In this document: positions 44,501 through 56,328 of the stretch, one piece after another
How the letters are laid out: the number at the start of each line of letters is the position of its first letter
How positions within the stretch are numbered: position 1 is the stretch's first letter
Origin: Avena insularis
Lineage: Eukaryota > Streptophyta > Magnoliopsida > Poales > Poaceae
Length of the DNA stretch: 64,000 nucleotides
Assembly (NCBI GenBank): GCA_023614405.1
Contig: CM042688.1
Location: forward strand, 71,720,253-71,784,252
Reading direction: 5' to 3'
Made by a program: the position numbers and the translations under genes
Notes under the pieces: model-generated
The model's database searches: none
Seen by the model: only the letters and a program-made list of their open reading frames with translations
Told to the model about the DNA's origin: nothing

Positions 44501-46560
44501 GTGTAATCGCAAGGGTCGGCTCTGATACCACTTGTAACACCCCGTCCACTCCTGGGCCCGGGGGGTGTCACTCTTGGAAGCTTAATAGGATATCTAGACT
44601 GGCCCCACAGACCAACACTAGTCTTTTCTACGCACTTTGTCCTCACTCGTGAGCACCCGGTTACCCACTTCCCGGTCGGTCACCCATCCTAGAATTGCTC
44701 TAGGCCAAGCACACTTAACCTTAGAGTTCTTTTCGAATGAGCTTCCGGAAAGGAAGTTGCAACTTATTGATATGGGTATCCTATCAATCCTATTAAGCCA
44801 TGTGCCTGGATCTCACATTGGGTCCGGACTTCGCCTCCGGTAACAAGGACTTGGCGTCTCAATGGATCGGTCTTCGAGGTTGATGATGAAGTTCTTGTGG
44901 TTCCCTAATGTAGGTATTCGAGTCATCGATCACAAAGTAGAAATCAGTGTTCGGCTTCAGTGGTCGGTGACATACTCAGGGTTCTGACATCGATCTTGGT
45001 AGCAATTGGGTTTTCGAAAGGACTTGGCCACAGGAGCACGATGGGGCTGAGCGGCCACCAACATACCATTTAATCCACACACTAGATCGTAACCAGAGGC
45101 AAACAGAGGAACCAACAGCCGTACCACATCGACACTTGCAACACAATGGGTAAGGCAGACTTGTAGGTCCAGAGAGGGCATGACGGGAAGAGGACGTTGG
45201 GCTAGCGCGGCGCGTGGCGTTGGCCGGTAAGGTGGACCTACACGAGGTGGAGGGGCCAGGACCCGAGGAGGCGGCGCCGAGGCACGACTGCGACAGCGGC
45301 TTGGTGAGGTGCGACCGCGTGGAACAGAGGCCGAGGTCGACGGTGGGAGGCGTAGAGGACCTGACCGTGCAGAGGTGGTCGAGGGAGAGGCGGTCGGGCT
45401 GCTGCAGGGGCCACGCCTGCGAGCAGGGAGGGTTGGCGTTTGGCGGCTGGTGGCGGAGCTTGGCGACCGGGACCAATGACACGAGACAGGAGGGCCTCGC
45501 GGAGGAGAACCAGAGCGGTGCGAGCAGGGTAGAATGGGTCGCGGATGGATGGCCAGGGTGAGGTCTATGGAGCTTGATGCGACGAGGCAGCAGAGCTCTG
45601 GCGAGGGTGCGGCCGGCGACGAGCTCACTGGTAGCAGGATCGAGACGAGGCCAAGCTGCAAGGCGACGATGCTCGCAGAGCAACGGTGGTCGAAGACGAA
45701 CGCGAGGAAGGCGGGCTGGGCGAGCTTGATGCAGGGCGGCCAGGGCGGAGCTTGGGGGGCACACGGTGAGGCGACGGTGAAGGGGAGCTTGAGCAGAGGA
45801 GGGCTTCCCCGGCTGCGCAGCAGAGGAGGCAAACCGGAGAGGAAAGGCCGGCAGCGGCGGATCGGGGATGGGGGAGCAGTCGGGTCGAGGCGGGGCCTCG
45901 CGAGGGAGGATAGGTAGGAGGCGATGGGGATCGAGAGTGGGATGCGTGCGTGGTAGGCATCACTGCAGGGTGGGGTCAGGTTAGCGAGCGAGCAGGGACT
46001 CGGTCTCGCGGGGAGAGAGACAGAGCGAGGCAAGGGTCGTGCGATGCGTGGGTGGGTCCCGCGGGGTGTACGGGCGGTTTGATCGGGCAGGGGTGAGCGG
46101 GAGCGTGTCGGTCGCTGGGTGGTTGGTGGAGCGTGGCAGGGATCCAGGTGGTGTGCCACGCAGGAGTGGTTAATGGCGTGGTCTTTGGGTAGATTAGGGT
46201 TGGAGATTAGGGTTTGGGGTAGTAGGTGGCCAGCCAGGCTTTTGGGTCTGGCGGGCTGCCTCCCCTAAAAAATAGTTTTATTTATATATTTGTTTTGTTT
46301 TATTTAAAATACTTTTTGTAAATTATTTTTAGACAAAACAAAAATATCCGGAAGAGACTGGGGTTTTGTTTTGAATAAAGACGGGGGATATTTAGAAAAC
46401 AAAGATAGGCTTTTAGAAAATAGTTTTAGGCAAAATATGCATGATGACACGACGATGCTCAAATGCAATGAGGCATGATGACATGAGCATGTGGTCATGA
46501 TGATGCACAAAATAAAAACAACACGCGATTTTCTAGTAGTGGTTTTACCGGGATGCTACA
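41546..46560 (-). repeat. Element G 5' LTR, carrying TRIM I
   Basis: 4247 bp after removing the TRIM and one TTGGG, close to the 4238 bp of the other LTR. The copies differ by scattered substitutions and small indels. Confidence 0.92.
44055..44817 (-). mobile_element. Element I: TRIM retrotransposon (763 bp)
   Basis: Terminal repeats of 285 bp at 44055-44339 and 44533-44817, interior of 193 bp, TSD TTGGG (44050-44054 and 44818-44822). The primer site TGGTATCAGAGC lies on the minus strand at 44530-44519, two bases from the 5' LTR; a purine-rich AAAGGGTGGGTG lies next to the 3' LTR. No coding capacity. The insertion site matches the uninterrupted sequence in the other G LTR near 38971. Confidence 0.92.
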
Positions 46561-46565
46561 AGAGT

Positions 46566-47440
46566 ATACCCTTGATGATACTTAACCCCATAGATATTTT
46601 GATAGCCTTGATGAAACTCATGAAAGGAGTTGTTTGATTGAAATAAAGTCTAGTGGTAATTGTGATACATCCCAAAGCTAACCTTGTGGATCAAACTGCG
46701 GTACTAGCTCAAAAAAAGAGAAAGAAGTGAGACAACTTTGTTCTATGTCTCTAATGCACACCTTTGGGATGCCAACAACTCCGCTAGCTTTGAACGATCT
46801 ATGGTATAACCCCGTATTTTGGCTATGAGTTGATGACATGAGTGGCATACGTGTCAATATATGGGCAAAAGTATTGGTACTCTCAAAGGTTGTGCAAACA
46901 CTTGCAAAAGAAATATCTAGCGATCCTTGAAAGAATAAAAAAATATCTCTATGAGGATCCACATAACAAGTCCTTGGCATGGTCTCATTACTACTTTACA
47001 AGTTTTTATTGAAAAACAATGATTGGATTAGAAGTGTTTTTGATAGACTTGATTTATTGATGTGGGTTTGAATAAGACACTTCATTGTTATACTACTTAG
47101 TACATGAAACTCTCTTACTCAATTATGCTTTTAAACATTCTAGTGTTCCTTGGCAAGCTCAGAGTTAATTAGAAGAATTGGATTGATTGCTACACTTCTA
47201 GTTACTTATACTTATATTAAACTTTACTTTGATTGTCTTGACTTAGTGAAGCTTGTATAGTATTCTTGTCATCTCTCTAACTTTGATAAGCCTCACAAAT
47301 GAATGAAGTGTTGAGCACATATGACTACCAACCATAAATGAACTCTTATTCTTGTTGTTTCAAGTTTAAACGCTGAATTCCTTATAATTCTTTTGGTTCT
47401 TCTTGTTCGAGGGCGATCAAGGTTTGAGCTTTGGGGAAGT
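46566..47440 (+). other. Element F 3' region after G
   Basis: Non-coding, AT-rich, ending in GCTTTGGGGAAGT, a polypurine-like tract before the LTR. Confidence 0.6.
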
Positions 47441-48759
47441 TGATGGCTCCAATATTTGCCATCTTCCACTGTGTTTAAACATTGTTTTTGGTCAAGCAAT
47501 TGCCAAGAAACTCTCAATACTTGCCACTAATGACTAATAATTGAAAAGATTTGCAAAACCTCTCTTTGAATTATGTTGTGTAGGAAATCACGAATTTTAA
47601 TGCGAAATAAGGAGTCATAATGATGGTCTTTGAGGAAGTCCGCACGGCCAAGTAATTGGGAAGCTATGCCAGGGTGTCAACACGCTTAACAACCACTAAT
47701 ATGGGCAAGGCCCGCCGTACCGCCCGCCCGTACCAGGTAGCAACGGCTTCGTCTCATCAAACCCTACTACTTTCATGAAGATGCCTATATATTTTGAGGC
47801 TCCAGCCGCCAGCCAGAGAGCCACTATTCTCATATTCCATCACAACACCACCACAGGAGATCCACGCCATTGTTCATCCATCATTCATCCATTGTTCATC
47901 ACTTCCACCATCCATCCATCCACTAGACATAGCCATGGCTTTGTACTTTAGATCTCCTTGTGATTTGGCGACCATTGTAAGAATATTTGATTTCAATCTA
48001 AGTATTTGTAGATGTTTTGTATCTTCGGTCTATTTGTTATGAGTGATTAGTCCCCACAGGCTGCAGGTTGGGGAGAAACCTCGCAGCGATTATGTGGATC
48101 TAGATCATGGGAGTATTGTATTTTGTTTGCAATTGAGATTTGTATGTTTTGTTTCTTTGTCTCTTGTCTCGATCTATGGACTTGTAGGTACCCAAGATCC
48201 CATAGATTGATAAAGGCTTTATGTGAGATACTTGGCTAGCGGCGATCTCATAGGAACCTCAGTGACAGAAAGGGTACTATGGTCTTCGCTTAGCGCCCCA
48301 TTCTGTATCAATAACAACATCACCACTTAAAGCTTTGATATGTGTTTTATACTTAATAATCATTTGTAACCCTTGGCTTTGGTGTGCACTCGGTTGGATT
48401 AAAAGTCTATTACTATGCCCGCTGCATCACGGGAGCGCTAGAATATTAGGATGTGTTTCCCACAAGAGATTATCTCCGTTCAAAAATTATACATGACTAT
48501 GCTTATTATTATCTTTTATCCCATATGATGTGCAGCTGCAGGTGGATCTTCAACCCTGGCCTATCTCCATCCATTGATTCAACCCATTATAAAGTAAGCA
48601 AGATTGGTTCGGTAAACTAAGGTAAAATGAACAAACAAACTCTTGTAGACGTGTCCCTTTTATTTCCTTTTAGCATTGCTTTCTGAGGTTCTATTAAACC
48701 TAGGTCTTCTACGGAAAAAGCTATTATACTACATCTGTGAATCTGGATCGAAGGTATCA
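47441..48759 (+). repeat. Element F right LTR (1319 bp)
   Basis: Begins TGATGGCTCC and ends GGTATCA. It has the GTACCGCCCGCCCGTACC motif near 47716, related to the repeats between protease and the ATHILA ORF. Directly followed by RT sequence of C. Confidence 0.85.
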
Positions 48760-51157
48760 GTACCACCATATTCGGATGAAGGAGGAGGATCAAGATAAAA
48801 CAACATTTATCACGCCTTATGGTGTATTCTGCTACACTACAATGCCCTTAGGGCTAAAAAATGCGGGTGCTACGTACCAGCGGATGATGCAAAACTGCCT
48901 TGGAAGTCAAATTGGAACAAACGTTCAAGTATACATTGATGACGTCATAGTCACTACAAGGTAGGAATTGACCTTTATCGATGATCTTCATGAAACATTC
49001 GACAATCTCGACAAATACCGTATCAAGCTCAAACCGACAAGTGCTCCTTTGGAGTCCTCGCGGGGCAACTCCTCGGGTACCATGTATCGTCAAGAGGAAT
49101 AGAGGCAAACCCTGAGAAAATACAAGCGATCCTCACAATGAAAAAACCGACAAATCTTCGCGGTGTGCAGCAACTAGCTGGACGCGTCGCATCACTGAGT
49201 CGATTCATCGCTCAGTTGGGTGAAAAAGCACTTCTATTCTACGCTCTTATGAAGAAATCAAAAAAAATTGAGTGGACAGATGAAGCCCAGCGAGCCTTTT
49301 AAGCCCTCAATAAAACACTTTCGACATCTCCTATCATCGTGTGGCCAAAAGAGAAAGAGCCTCTATTGCTTTCCATTCCCGCCACCAATTAGGTGGTCAG
49401 CACAGTTCTGGGTGTTGAGCAACCTGAAGAAGGGAAAACCCATGGCGTCCAAATGCCAGTCTACTACCTTAGCAAGGTCCTTTCTCCATCAAAACAAAGG
49501 TATCCGCACTACCAGAAACTTGTGTATGGAATCTTCATGACACAGCGCAAGCTGAGCCACTACTTCTCAGAGCACCCAATAACGGTGGTCAACAAGTCCC
49601 TCCTCTCCAGCATACTCAACAATCTAGAAGCCACAGGGCGTGTCTCCGTTTGGGGCATTGAGCTATCCCCTCGGGACATCACGTATTGAGAAGCGAAAAA
49701 CAATTAAGTTGTAGGTGTTGCCTAACTTCATTACTGAGTGGAAAGAACTTCAGTGTGCGGGTCCTCCAGACCTCTCCAGCACGTGGACAATGTACTTCGA
49801 TGGTTCTAAGAGAACAGAAGGAGCAGGAGTCGGCATAATACTTGTGTAGCCACAAGGCGATAAGATGCGCTACATACTTCGGATGAGCTTCTCGAACACG
49901 TCAAACAATGAAGCCGAGTATGAGGCCCTGTTGCACGACATGCTATGGCTAAATCCTGCGGCGCAGCACGCCTCAAGATATTTAGTGACTCGAACCTTGT
50001 CGCACAACAAGCAATGAACAAGTGCGACGCCATCAGCGACAACATGATCGCATATTGGGACATGTACAATATCATGGAGGCCCACTTCGACGGATGCGAG
50101 GTGTCCCACATAGGTAGGGCAAGCAACGAGGAAGCTTGCAATTTGGCAAACATTGGATCACTTTGCCTGCCCGTGCCACCCGGAGTTTTCTACGAAGAAA
50201 TAATAGAGCATTCTATCAAAGCTAAAAAGGCCCCCGAAGACACATCACCCAAGGCGCGCAACAAGGTCAAGCCGAAAGGTGACTCGCTACACCTGCATCA
50301 GGGAGTGAATCATATGCCCTCAACGAATAACTGGAGCCCAAAGAAGTTATGATGATAGAGCCCATGTAGATGCAGCCATATGTAGCATACATGATGAGAG
50401 GAGAACTCCCTGAGGATACAGTCGAAGAACAATGGATCACACGGCGGTCTAAAACCTTCGGAATCGTCAAGGGAGAACTCTATAAGAGAATCATCTCGGG
50501 TGTACTATAGAAATGCGTTACACCCAAAGAGGGAAAGCTCATCATCAAGGATGTACACGAAGGAGTATGCGGCCATCACGCCAGCAGCCGAGCAATTGCG
50601 GCCAAGGCCTTTCGGGCAGGATTTTATTGGCTCACGGAGGTCCAGGGCGCAAAGGATAGCGTGCGAACATGTGAGGCATGCCAACATTTCACGACAAAAC
50701 CCAACGCACCTGCGGCAGAATTGGTCCCCATACCTCTGTCCTGGTTGTTCGCCCAATGCGGACTCGACATGGTGGGCAAACTTCACAGATCTTCGCCTAG
50801 AGGACACATCTTTCTGCTAGTTGCAGTCGACAAATTCATAAAGTGGATTGAAGCAGCACCTGTTACAAGCCCAGACGTAATTTGGCTGTGAACTTCATCA
50901 AATCGATAGTGTTTCGCTTCGGGGTGCCACATAGCATCATCACCGACAATGGAACTAACTTCACCTCCAATGATTTCAAGGACTACTGCAAGGAGATGGG
51001 AATAAAAGTGAGCTACGCTTTGGTCGCTCACCTACAAACCAATGGCCAGGTAGAGAAGGACAACAGTCTCGTAACCAATGGAATCAGGAAAAGGTTGCAA
51101 GTACCACTCGACAGAGCAAAAGGTGCTTGGGTATATGAGTTGCCCTCCGTCCTATGG
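48760..51157 (+). pseudogene. pol: Element C pol: partial RT, RNase H, second RNase H, integrase core
   Basis: Begins at YHHIRM in the RT palm. TTMPLGLKNAGATYQRMMQ and VQVYIDDVIV (the RT Y-x-D-D) are followed by TAG at 48962. A frame change near 49040 leads to the thumb, and connection/RNase H at 49393-49689 has RYPHYQKLVYGIFMTQRKL. The Tat-type second RNase H follows with MYFDGSKRTEGAGVGIIL near 49789, NNEAEYEALLH, and SDSNLVAQQ near 49985. The integrase zinc site HEGVCGHHASS...CEACQ lies at 50550-50700, and the catalytic Asp, Asp and Glu are in GLDMVG (about 50761), ITDNG (about 50940) and NGQVEKD (about 51040). Several frameshifts and stops disable it. It stops at the B insertion in the PSVLWSL motif. 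Confidence 0.88.
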
Positions 51158-51162
51158 AGCCT

Positions 51163-52763
51163 TGATAAGTTGCTAATGTATCCATAATTTTTGATGTTCC
51201 ATGCTTGGTTTTATCTACTTTCTTGTGTTTTGTCCACACTTTGGAGTACTTTTCATATGATTTCTTGGACTAACCTATTAACAAGAGCCATAGTGCCAGC
51301 TCCCTATTTTCTGCTGTTTTTGGTTCCAGGAAAGTCAGAAAATGAATATTCTCGGAATTGGACGGGACAAAAGCCAAAGTCAGTTTTTCACCGAGGGACA
51401 CCTGGAGCCAGAATACGAGACGGGGAAGGGCTAGGGCCCGGCCACACCACCTGGCCGTGCGGCCAGGCCTGGCCCATGCCAGGGGTGGTCTGGCCGCCCT
51501 AGGCACCCCCTTGGCCTCTCCTTCCGCCTATAAGTTGCCTCCGATACAGAAATCCTAAGTACCGGATCAAAATTCCACGAAAGAGTTTGTAGCCACCGTC
51601 ATCTCCATCCCTAGATCGGGAGGGATCTGAAGCTCTTCCCGGCACCCTGCCAGAGAGGGGAATTCACCCTGGAGGCCTTCTTCATCATCATGCAAGCCTC
51701 CGGTGTGATGTGTGAGTAGTTCATCTCTGGACTACGGGTCCATGTAGTAGCTAGATGGCTGGTTCTCCTCCTTTGTGCTATCATGTTTAGATCTTGTGAG
51801 CTCCGCTCATGATCAAGATCGATATCATCTATTTGTAATTCTGCATGTTGTGTTTGTGGGGATCTGATGAATATTGAGATGATATTTCAGATTGATTATT
51901 GATTCTATCATGTCTTTGTTATTTGTGATCTTGCATGTTTTCCGTTGTTAGTAGCTATCTTGGCTAAGTAGATGCTAGCAACTCCAAGAGTTAGTATTTA
52001 TGCTCGATAGTGGGTTCATGCCTCTAGTAATCTGGGGAAGTGACAGAAATCTCTAAGGTACTAGATGTGTTGTTGCTACTAGGGAGAAAACAACAATTCT
52101 TTGTTCATAGAACAATCGTATTGTTTACTTTACACGCAATTCATAATGCAATTATCCGTTGCTTACAAATTAATACTAGAGGGTGTTCGGATGATAACCT
52201 GAAGGTGGATTATAAGTCATAGATGCAGTTGGATGGCGGTCTATGTATAATGTTGTAATGCTCAATTGAATCTCAAAGGAGTCAAGATGAGTAGTATATG
52301 CTTGTATGCTTTCTCGATGTTTGTCAATTGCCCCATTGTAATTTGTTCACCCAACATGTCATATATCTTAAGGAGAGCCACCTCTAGTGAACTATGGACC
52401 CCGGTCCTTTATTTTACCATCAATCTACAATCAACTGTTTACTGCTTTGTGTTTACTTTCTGCAAACTATTACTTTCTTCCACTCGATATGTTTAATCCT
52501 TTGTTTTCAGCAAAACCGGTGAGATTGACAACCTCATCGTAAGTTGGGGACAGAGTTTTGTGGTTGTGTTGTGCAGGTCTCCATGTTGCTGTTGGCACCA
52601 GTAGTGTGCCCTGCCAAAGTTCAGCTAGCTACACCTTTGGGGTGTTTCCTTGCTCCTACTGGATTGATAACCTTGGTTTCATAATTGAGGGAAACTTACT
52701 GTTGTGCTCATCATACCTTCCTCTTGGGGTTCCCCAACGAGCTCGTTAATACACGAGTCAGCA
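51163..52763 (+). repeat. Element B 5' LTR
   Basis: Starts TGATAAGTTGC and ends GAGTCAGCA. TATA-like CTATAAGTTG lies near 51527. Confidence 0.92.
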
Positions 52764-52773
52764 AGTATTTTTC

Positions 52774-52791
52774 TGGCGCCGTTGTCGGGGA
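52774..52791 (+). promoter_or_regulatory. Element B primer binding site (tRNA-Asp type)
   Basis: TGGCGCCGTTGTCGGGGA, one change from the canonical Athila-type site; the best preserved of the four in this window. Confidence 0.85.
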
Positions 52792-52991
52792 GTCAAGGAC
52801 ATCTTCACAAGGGGAGTCCCTCATAACCAATCTCTTTACTTTGTTATTTTTGTTTTGGTTCATTTACTTTTCCTTTGTTTGCTTGTTTCTTTATCAAAAA
52901 CACAAAAAAATAGTTTTACAAGTTTGCTTTCTTTATTAAAAACACAAAAAAATAAGTCTTTCTATAGTTGTTACCTCTCTCTTAGCTCACC

Positions 52992-53645
52992 ATGTTGATC
53001 CCTAAATTCACCCTAAAAGACCTTTCAATAGGTAGTGGCTCTATAATTGGAAAAGATAATATTGAAGAATTCTTTAATCATGTTAGTAAGCATGAGGATA
53101 TTGAGGATAGGTCCCTTGCAGAACTTGCTCCAAATTATGAAATTGTTGCTGCCTCTTTAGTTCACATGTTGGAGGCTAGGTTTGTTAACCTTAATCCCTT
53201 AATGCAAGCAATGTTTCTTAAACTTAAAGAAATTGATGACCCTGAAAAGAGATATTTTATTCTGGAAACTTTGCTTAAGGAATTCTATGATGTTGCCAAG
53301 GAAGCTAGGAAAGTTTTTGAACGTTTTAATAAGCTAGGCTCATGTGTAGATGTTATTGGTACACGAGAAAAGATGGACAAAACGGAACCTAATGGGGAGG
53401 AAACTAAGATACCAGTACCTTTTAAACTTGTAGCAATGCATGAAGCCATAGAAAAGAATCTTGATTGGATTGTTCCTGAAAACCGTTTGATGAAAATAGT
53501 AAACCCAAGAGTATTGAGAGAGGATCCTCTAGAACTTATTTGGATGAGATACCTTGCCTTCTTGAAGATATTCCTGGTATTAATCTTAATTCTTCTTCAT
53601 TTGAGAAAACTTGATCCTTTTTCTTGTTTCTTATGCCTAACTTAA
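52992..53645 (+). CDS. Element B ORF, 217 codons, unknown function
   Basis: ATG 52992, about 200 bases after the primer site, in the position gag occupies in A. The protein is hydrophilic and predicted helical: KDNIEEFFNHVSKHEDIED, LKEIDDPEKRYFILETLLKE and EARKVFERFNKLG. It shows no gag core (no LRGKA-x-WL motif), no Cys/His knuckle and no protease loop. The last roughly 45 codons look frame-shifted: another frame there reads DEIPCLLEDIPG...SSFEKT and aligns with the tail of the protease of A. The original protein may therefore have been a fusion to the protease tail. It would act, if at all, in cis for a non-autonomous element, for example in RNA packaging; that is speculation. Confidence 0.6.
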   Translation: MLIPKFTLKDLSIGSGSIIGKDNIEEFFNHVSKHEDIEDRSLAELAPNYEIVAASLVHMLEARFVNLNPLMQAMFLKLKEIDDPEKRYFILETLLKEFYDVAKEARKVFERFNKLGSCVDVIGTREKMDKTEPNGEETKIPVPFKLVAMHEAIEKNLDWIVPENRLMKIVNPRVLREDPLELIWMRYLAFLKIFLVLILILLHLRKLDPFSCFLCLT

Positions 53646-54207
53646 AGGCGTTAAAGAAAAGTACTTATTGGGAGATAACCCAAAAGTTTTAGATGAGTCT
53701 TGAAAGTTATTACTTCTATAATAACCGCTCCTTATTCTTTTTTTTTTGCTTTTTGTGCCAAGAGTAACCTCTAATGAGTGAGAAGTAATGATTGGGAAAG
53801 TTGCTGTCCCAAAACATATTTTTGTGCTTCACCGTAAACATTCGTGTAAAATATCTGTATGTCCTTTTGAGGCGTGAAATTTTGTGCTTCTGCCCCAGGT
53901 TGTTATCTAACTTTAGTTAGTTCAACACTTTTCGATTTGAGCAACATAAGCTCTTCGAAAAAATTCGTCTTTACCTGGTGGTCTGTTTTGACAGATTTCT
54001 GCCATTATTTGCATTTGCTTCTTGTTGGTTCCATTTTGAGTTCTCTTTGGGGAATTGAGCTTTTCAAGGGAAGTGTTACAGTAGCTTGTGTTTTAATGGA
54101 AGTTTTATTGGTGTTTAAACTGAACCCCAAGACTTATTATCTTGAGTGCACTAATGTTGCTAATAAATATTGTGTGAAGTTTTGTGTGAAGGAAAAATTT
54201 CAGGTGT

Positions 54208-54558
54208 ATGGAAAGAATGAGTAATGAGATGAAGGATGGACTAAAGCTCAAGCTTGAGCATGCCACGCGTGTCACCCCAAGAAATATCCAAGAAGTACAA
54301 GCGTCAAAGCTTGGGGATGCCCAAGGCATCCCCTTCTTCATCAACAAAAATTCTAGGTTTCTTCCAAACGCTTCATTTTTATTGTTTCATGCACAGTTGT
54401 GTTGTTCTTGGAGCATCTTCTTTTTCGTTTTTGTTTTGGTTTTTCGTTTTCTTTGCTTGCTTAGTTTGCTGAATAAATTGGTTGGACCCCCTCTTTCATG
54501 CATTGGTTTTCAAATAGTTTGGTTTGGATTGGAAAAGAGTACGAAAGTTCATGCTTAA
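54208..54558 (+). CDS. Small conserved ORF of 116 codons with a hydrophobic segment (B copy)
   Basis: Counterpart of 2389-2730 in A, with the same start and end and an in-frame insertion of three codons in the hydrophobic run. It encodes KLGDAQGIPFFI across a GGGGATGCC/GGCATCCCC inverted repeat. Unknown function; coding status unproven. Confidence 0.35.
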   Translation: MERMSNEMKDGLKLKLEHATRVTPRNIQEVQASKLGDAQGIPFFINKNSRFLPNASFLLFHAQLCCSWSIFFFVFVLVFRFLCLLSLLNKLVGPPLSCIGFQIVWFGLEKSTKVHA

Positions 54559-54968
54559 GTGGTAAAGAGAGCTTGTTTTTGACTATGGCCCATGCTTTCT
54601 CATGCCATGCTTGATATTGTTTTGGATTTATGCTTAGTATTCTTTGCTGTAGCATGACTTGTTATAAACAATTGATATTGCTTAATGTGCCTTGGAAGGA
54701 TCATGCGTTGTTTTAGCATATTAAAGCATAGTATTGTGGTATTCTCCTTTGATGTTATATTTGGGTTGACTTGGCGCATGCTCACACCATGTATGACTAT
54801 CCCAAGTCACCATAGCCTTTATGATCCTTTAGTTTTCAACTTGTAGTATCACTTTATGTTTTGATCAATGATGTTTTGTCGCTCTGCATGATTATGGCCA
54901 TTATTGCTCTCTTAGTTTGTCGCTCCCAGTCTTTTGCTAGCCTCCGTAACCAAGTATGAGTTCCACTC

Positions 54969-55205
54969 ATGCATCCAACTCCTAAAACCAAGTTATTCCA
55001 AAGAGTCCACCATACCTACCTACTAGCATATGCTATTCCAAGTATATTCATGTTTTTGTCTACCTTCCGAATTAAACTTGTTATGAGAAAACTAGTGATT
55101 AAAGCTCTCACGAACTTGATGACACACTTTACTTTTCTTGCATTTAATAAACTTGAACCATTGCGTCCATCTTTGTTGCGTATATGCTTGCGCTTTATAA
55201 GTTGA
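54969..55205 (+). CDS. Small conserved ORF of 78 codons (B copy)
   Basis: Counterpart of 1742-1978 in A; 75 of 78 residues are identical. No recognised family. Confidence 0.35.
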   Translation: MHPTPKTKLFQRVHHTYLLAYAIPSIFMFLSTFRIKLVMRKLVIKALTNLMTHFTFLAFNKLEPLRPSLLRICLRFIS

Positions 55206-56328
55206 AGTTAGCAGAACCATGTATCATGGGGAACGCTTTCAACCTTGCACTTGTACTTTGTACCCCGTTGATATCATGTTCTTTTGCTTATGGATCCTGG
55301 TGGTGTGAAATAAAAGTGGAACTTGTAAGATCATGGAGTTTGTATGTGTGTTAGAGAAACGCCTAGGCCGCTAGCCTAAGCCATGCCTAATCATGGTGGA
55401 AACTTGCAGTATCACCATAATGAGCACTCTATGAAGCATCCTCAATAAAAACCTATGCAAATAGCAAATAAAAAGATCGTTGAGATGCTCATTGGCTGCT
55501 TGCCTTGTCATTTTGATTATGGGATAGCTCCTGTATCATGTGCAAGGGGTACCCTGTTGGCGGTTCTCTATGATACATATGTACTTACAATGACAAGAGC
55601 TTACTTATGACTAAAGTTGAGTAGCATGAGGTTCGGTCTTCGTAAGTAAGGGGCATGAGATTTCGGCTTATAACTTGGCAAGCATATCCTCTTAGTTATG
55701 TCACTTTAACCTTAATCACCTTTAAGATGCTTATGATAGGAGCAATGAGAGCTGAAAGATAATAAGTACCATAATTTTTGGAAGCTCTTTATGAGACTTG
55801 AATCCCTACTTCCTTCTATGAAGTCCCTTCTTTTACTTTTATGTTGAGTCTCCACCTTCTATCTTTATGCACCTACTTTGAGAGCATAGTGGTCATTCTT
55901 AGTTCTATGTGCATTGTCCCAAGACTTGTTGATTGATGCATAATCTTGATATTGCTGGTTTTAAACTATTTGTATCTAGTCACTCTTATGAACTTTGAAG
56001 GTGTCCTATGCATTTATGTTTGCTACTCAAAGAGGGACAAGCTGGATGCCACTATGCTATGTTTTCTTTATGTGAAACAAACAAACGTCTTGCAAAGCAT
56101 TGTTATTCATTAATCTTTTGTTTGTGCCTTTTCATGTTGCAACATAGTTTCTTTGTCTTATTGCTAGAACTTTGTCTTTCATGTTATGATTGAAGTACTA
56201 TGATCCCAGCTTTGAATGTTTTACAAATACTTTGATAAAGTTTATATGGTGCATGTGACCTCAAAAATTATTCTTTCTTTTTATCACTTACCTAGTCGAG
56301 GACGAGCAGGAGTTAAGCTTGGGGATGT
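55206..56328 (+). other. Element B 3' non-coding region and polypurine tract
   Basis: No ORF of note. Matches 673-1741 of A reversed. Ends with TTAAGCTTGGGGATGT (56313-56328), the probable polypurine tract. Confidence 0.7.

Larger units (their letters stand above)
36471..46560 (-). mobile_element. Element G: giant-LTR non-autonomous retrotransposon
   Basis: LTRs at 36471-40708 (4238 bp) and 41546-46560 (5015 bp including TRIM I), TSD AGAGT on both sides (36466-36470 and 46561-46565). The interior is 837 bp with no coding sequence. The primer site next to the right LTR reads TGGTATCAGAGC on the minus strand, which sets the orientation. LTR ends on the minus strand are TGTAGCATCCC and GGGTGTTACA. 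It must rely on enzymes from other elements. Family name not assigned. Confidence 0.92.
9830..48759 (+). mobile_element. Element F: Athila-type retrotransposon split by E and G
   Basis: Own segments are 9830-13848, 35663-36470 and 46566-48759. The order is truncated left LTR, primer site, gag, protease, ATHILA-type ORF, 3' region, complete right LTR (1319 bp). RT, RNase H and integrase are absent. The ATHILA ORF continues in frame across the excised E insertion, which proves the segments belong together. The right end lands in the RT gene of C (G-YHHIRM); the left counterpart of C is missing, so the left side was lost in a deletion. Confidence 0.85.
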
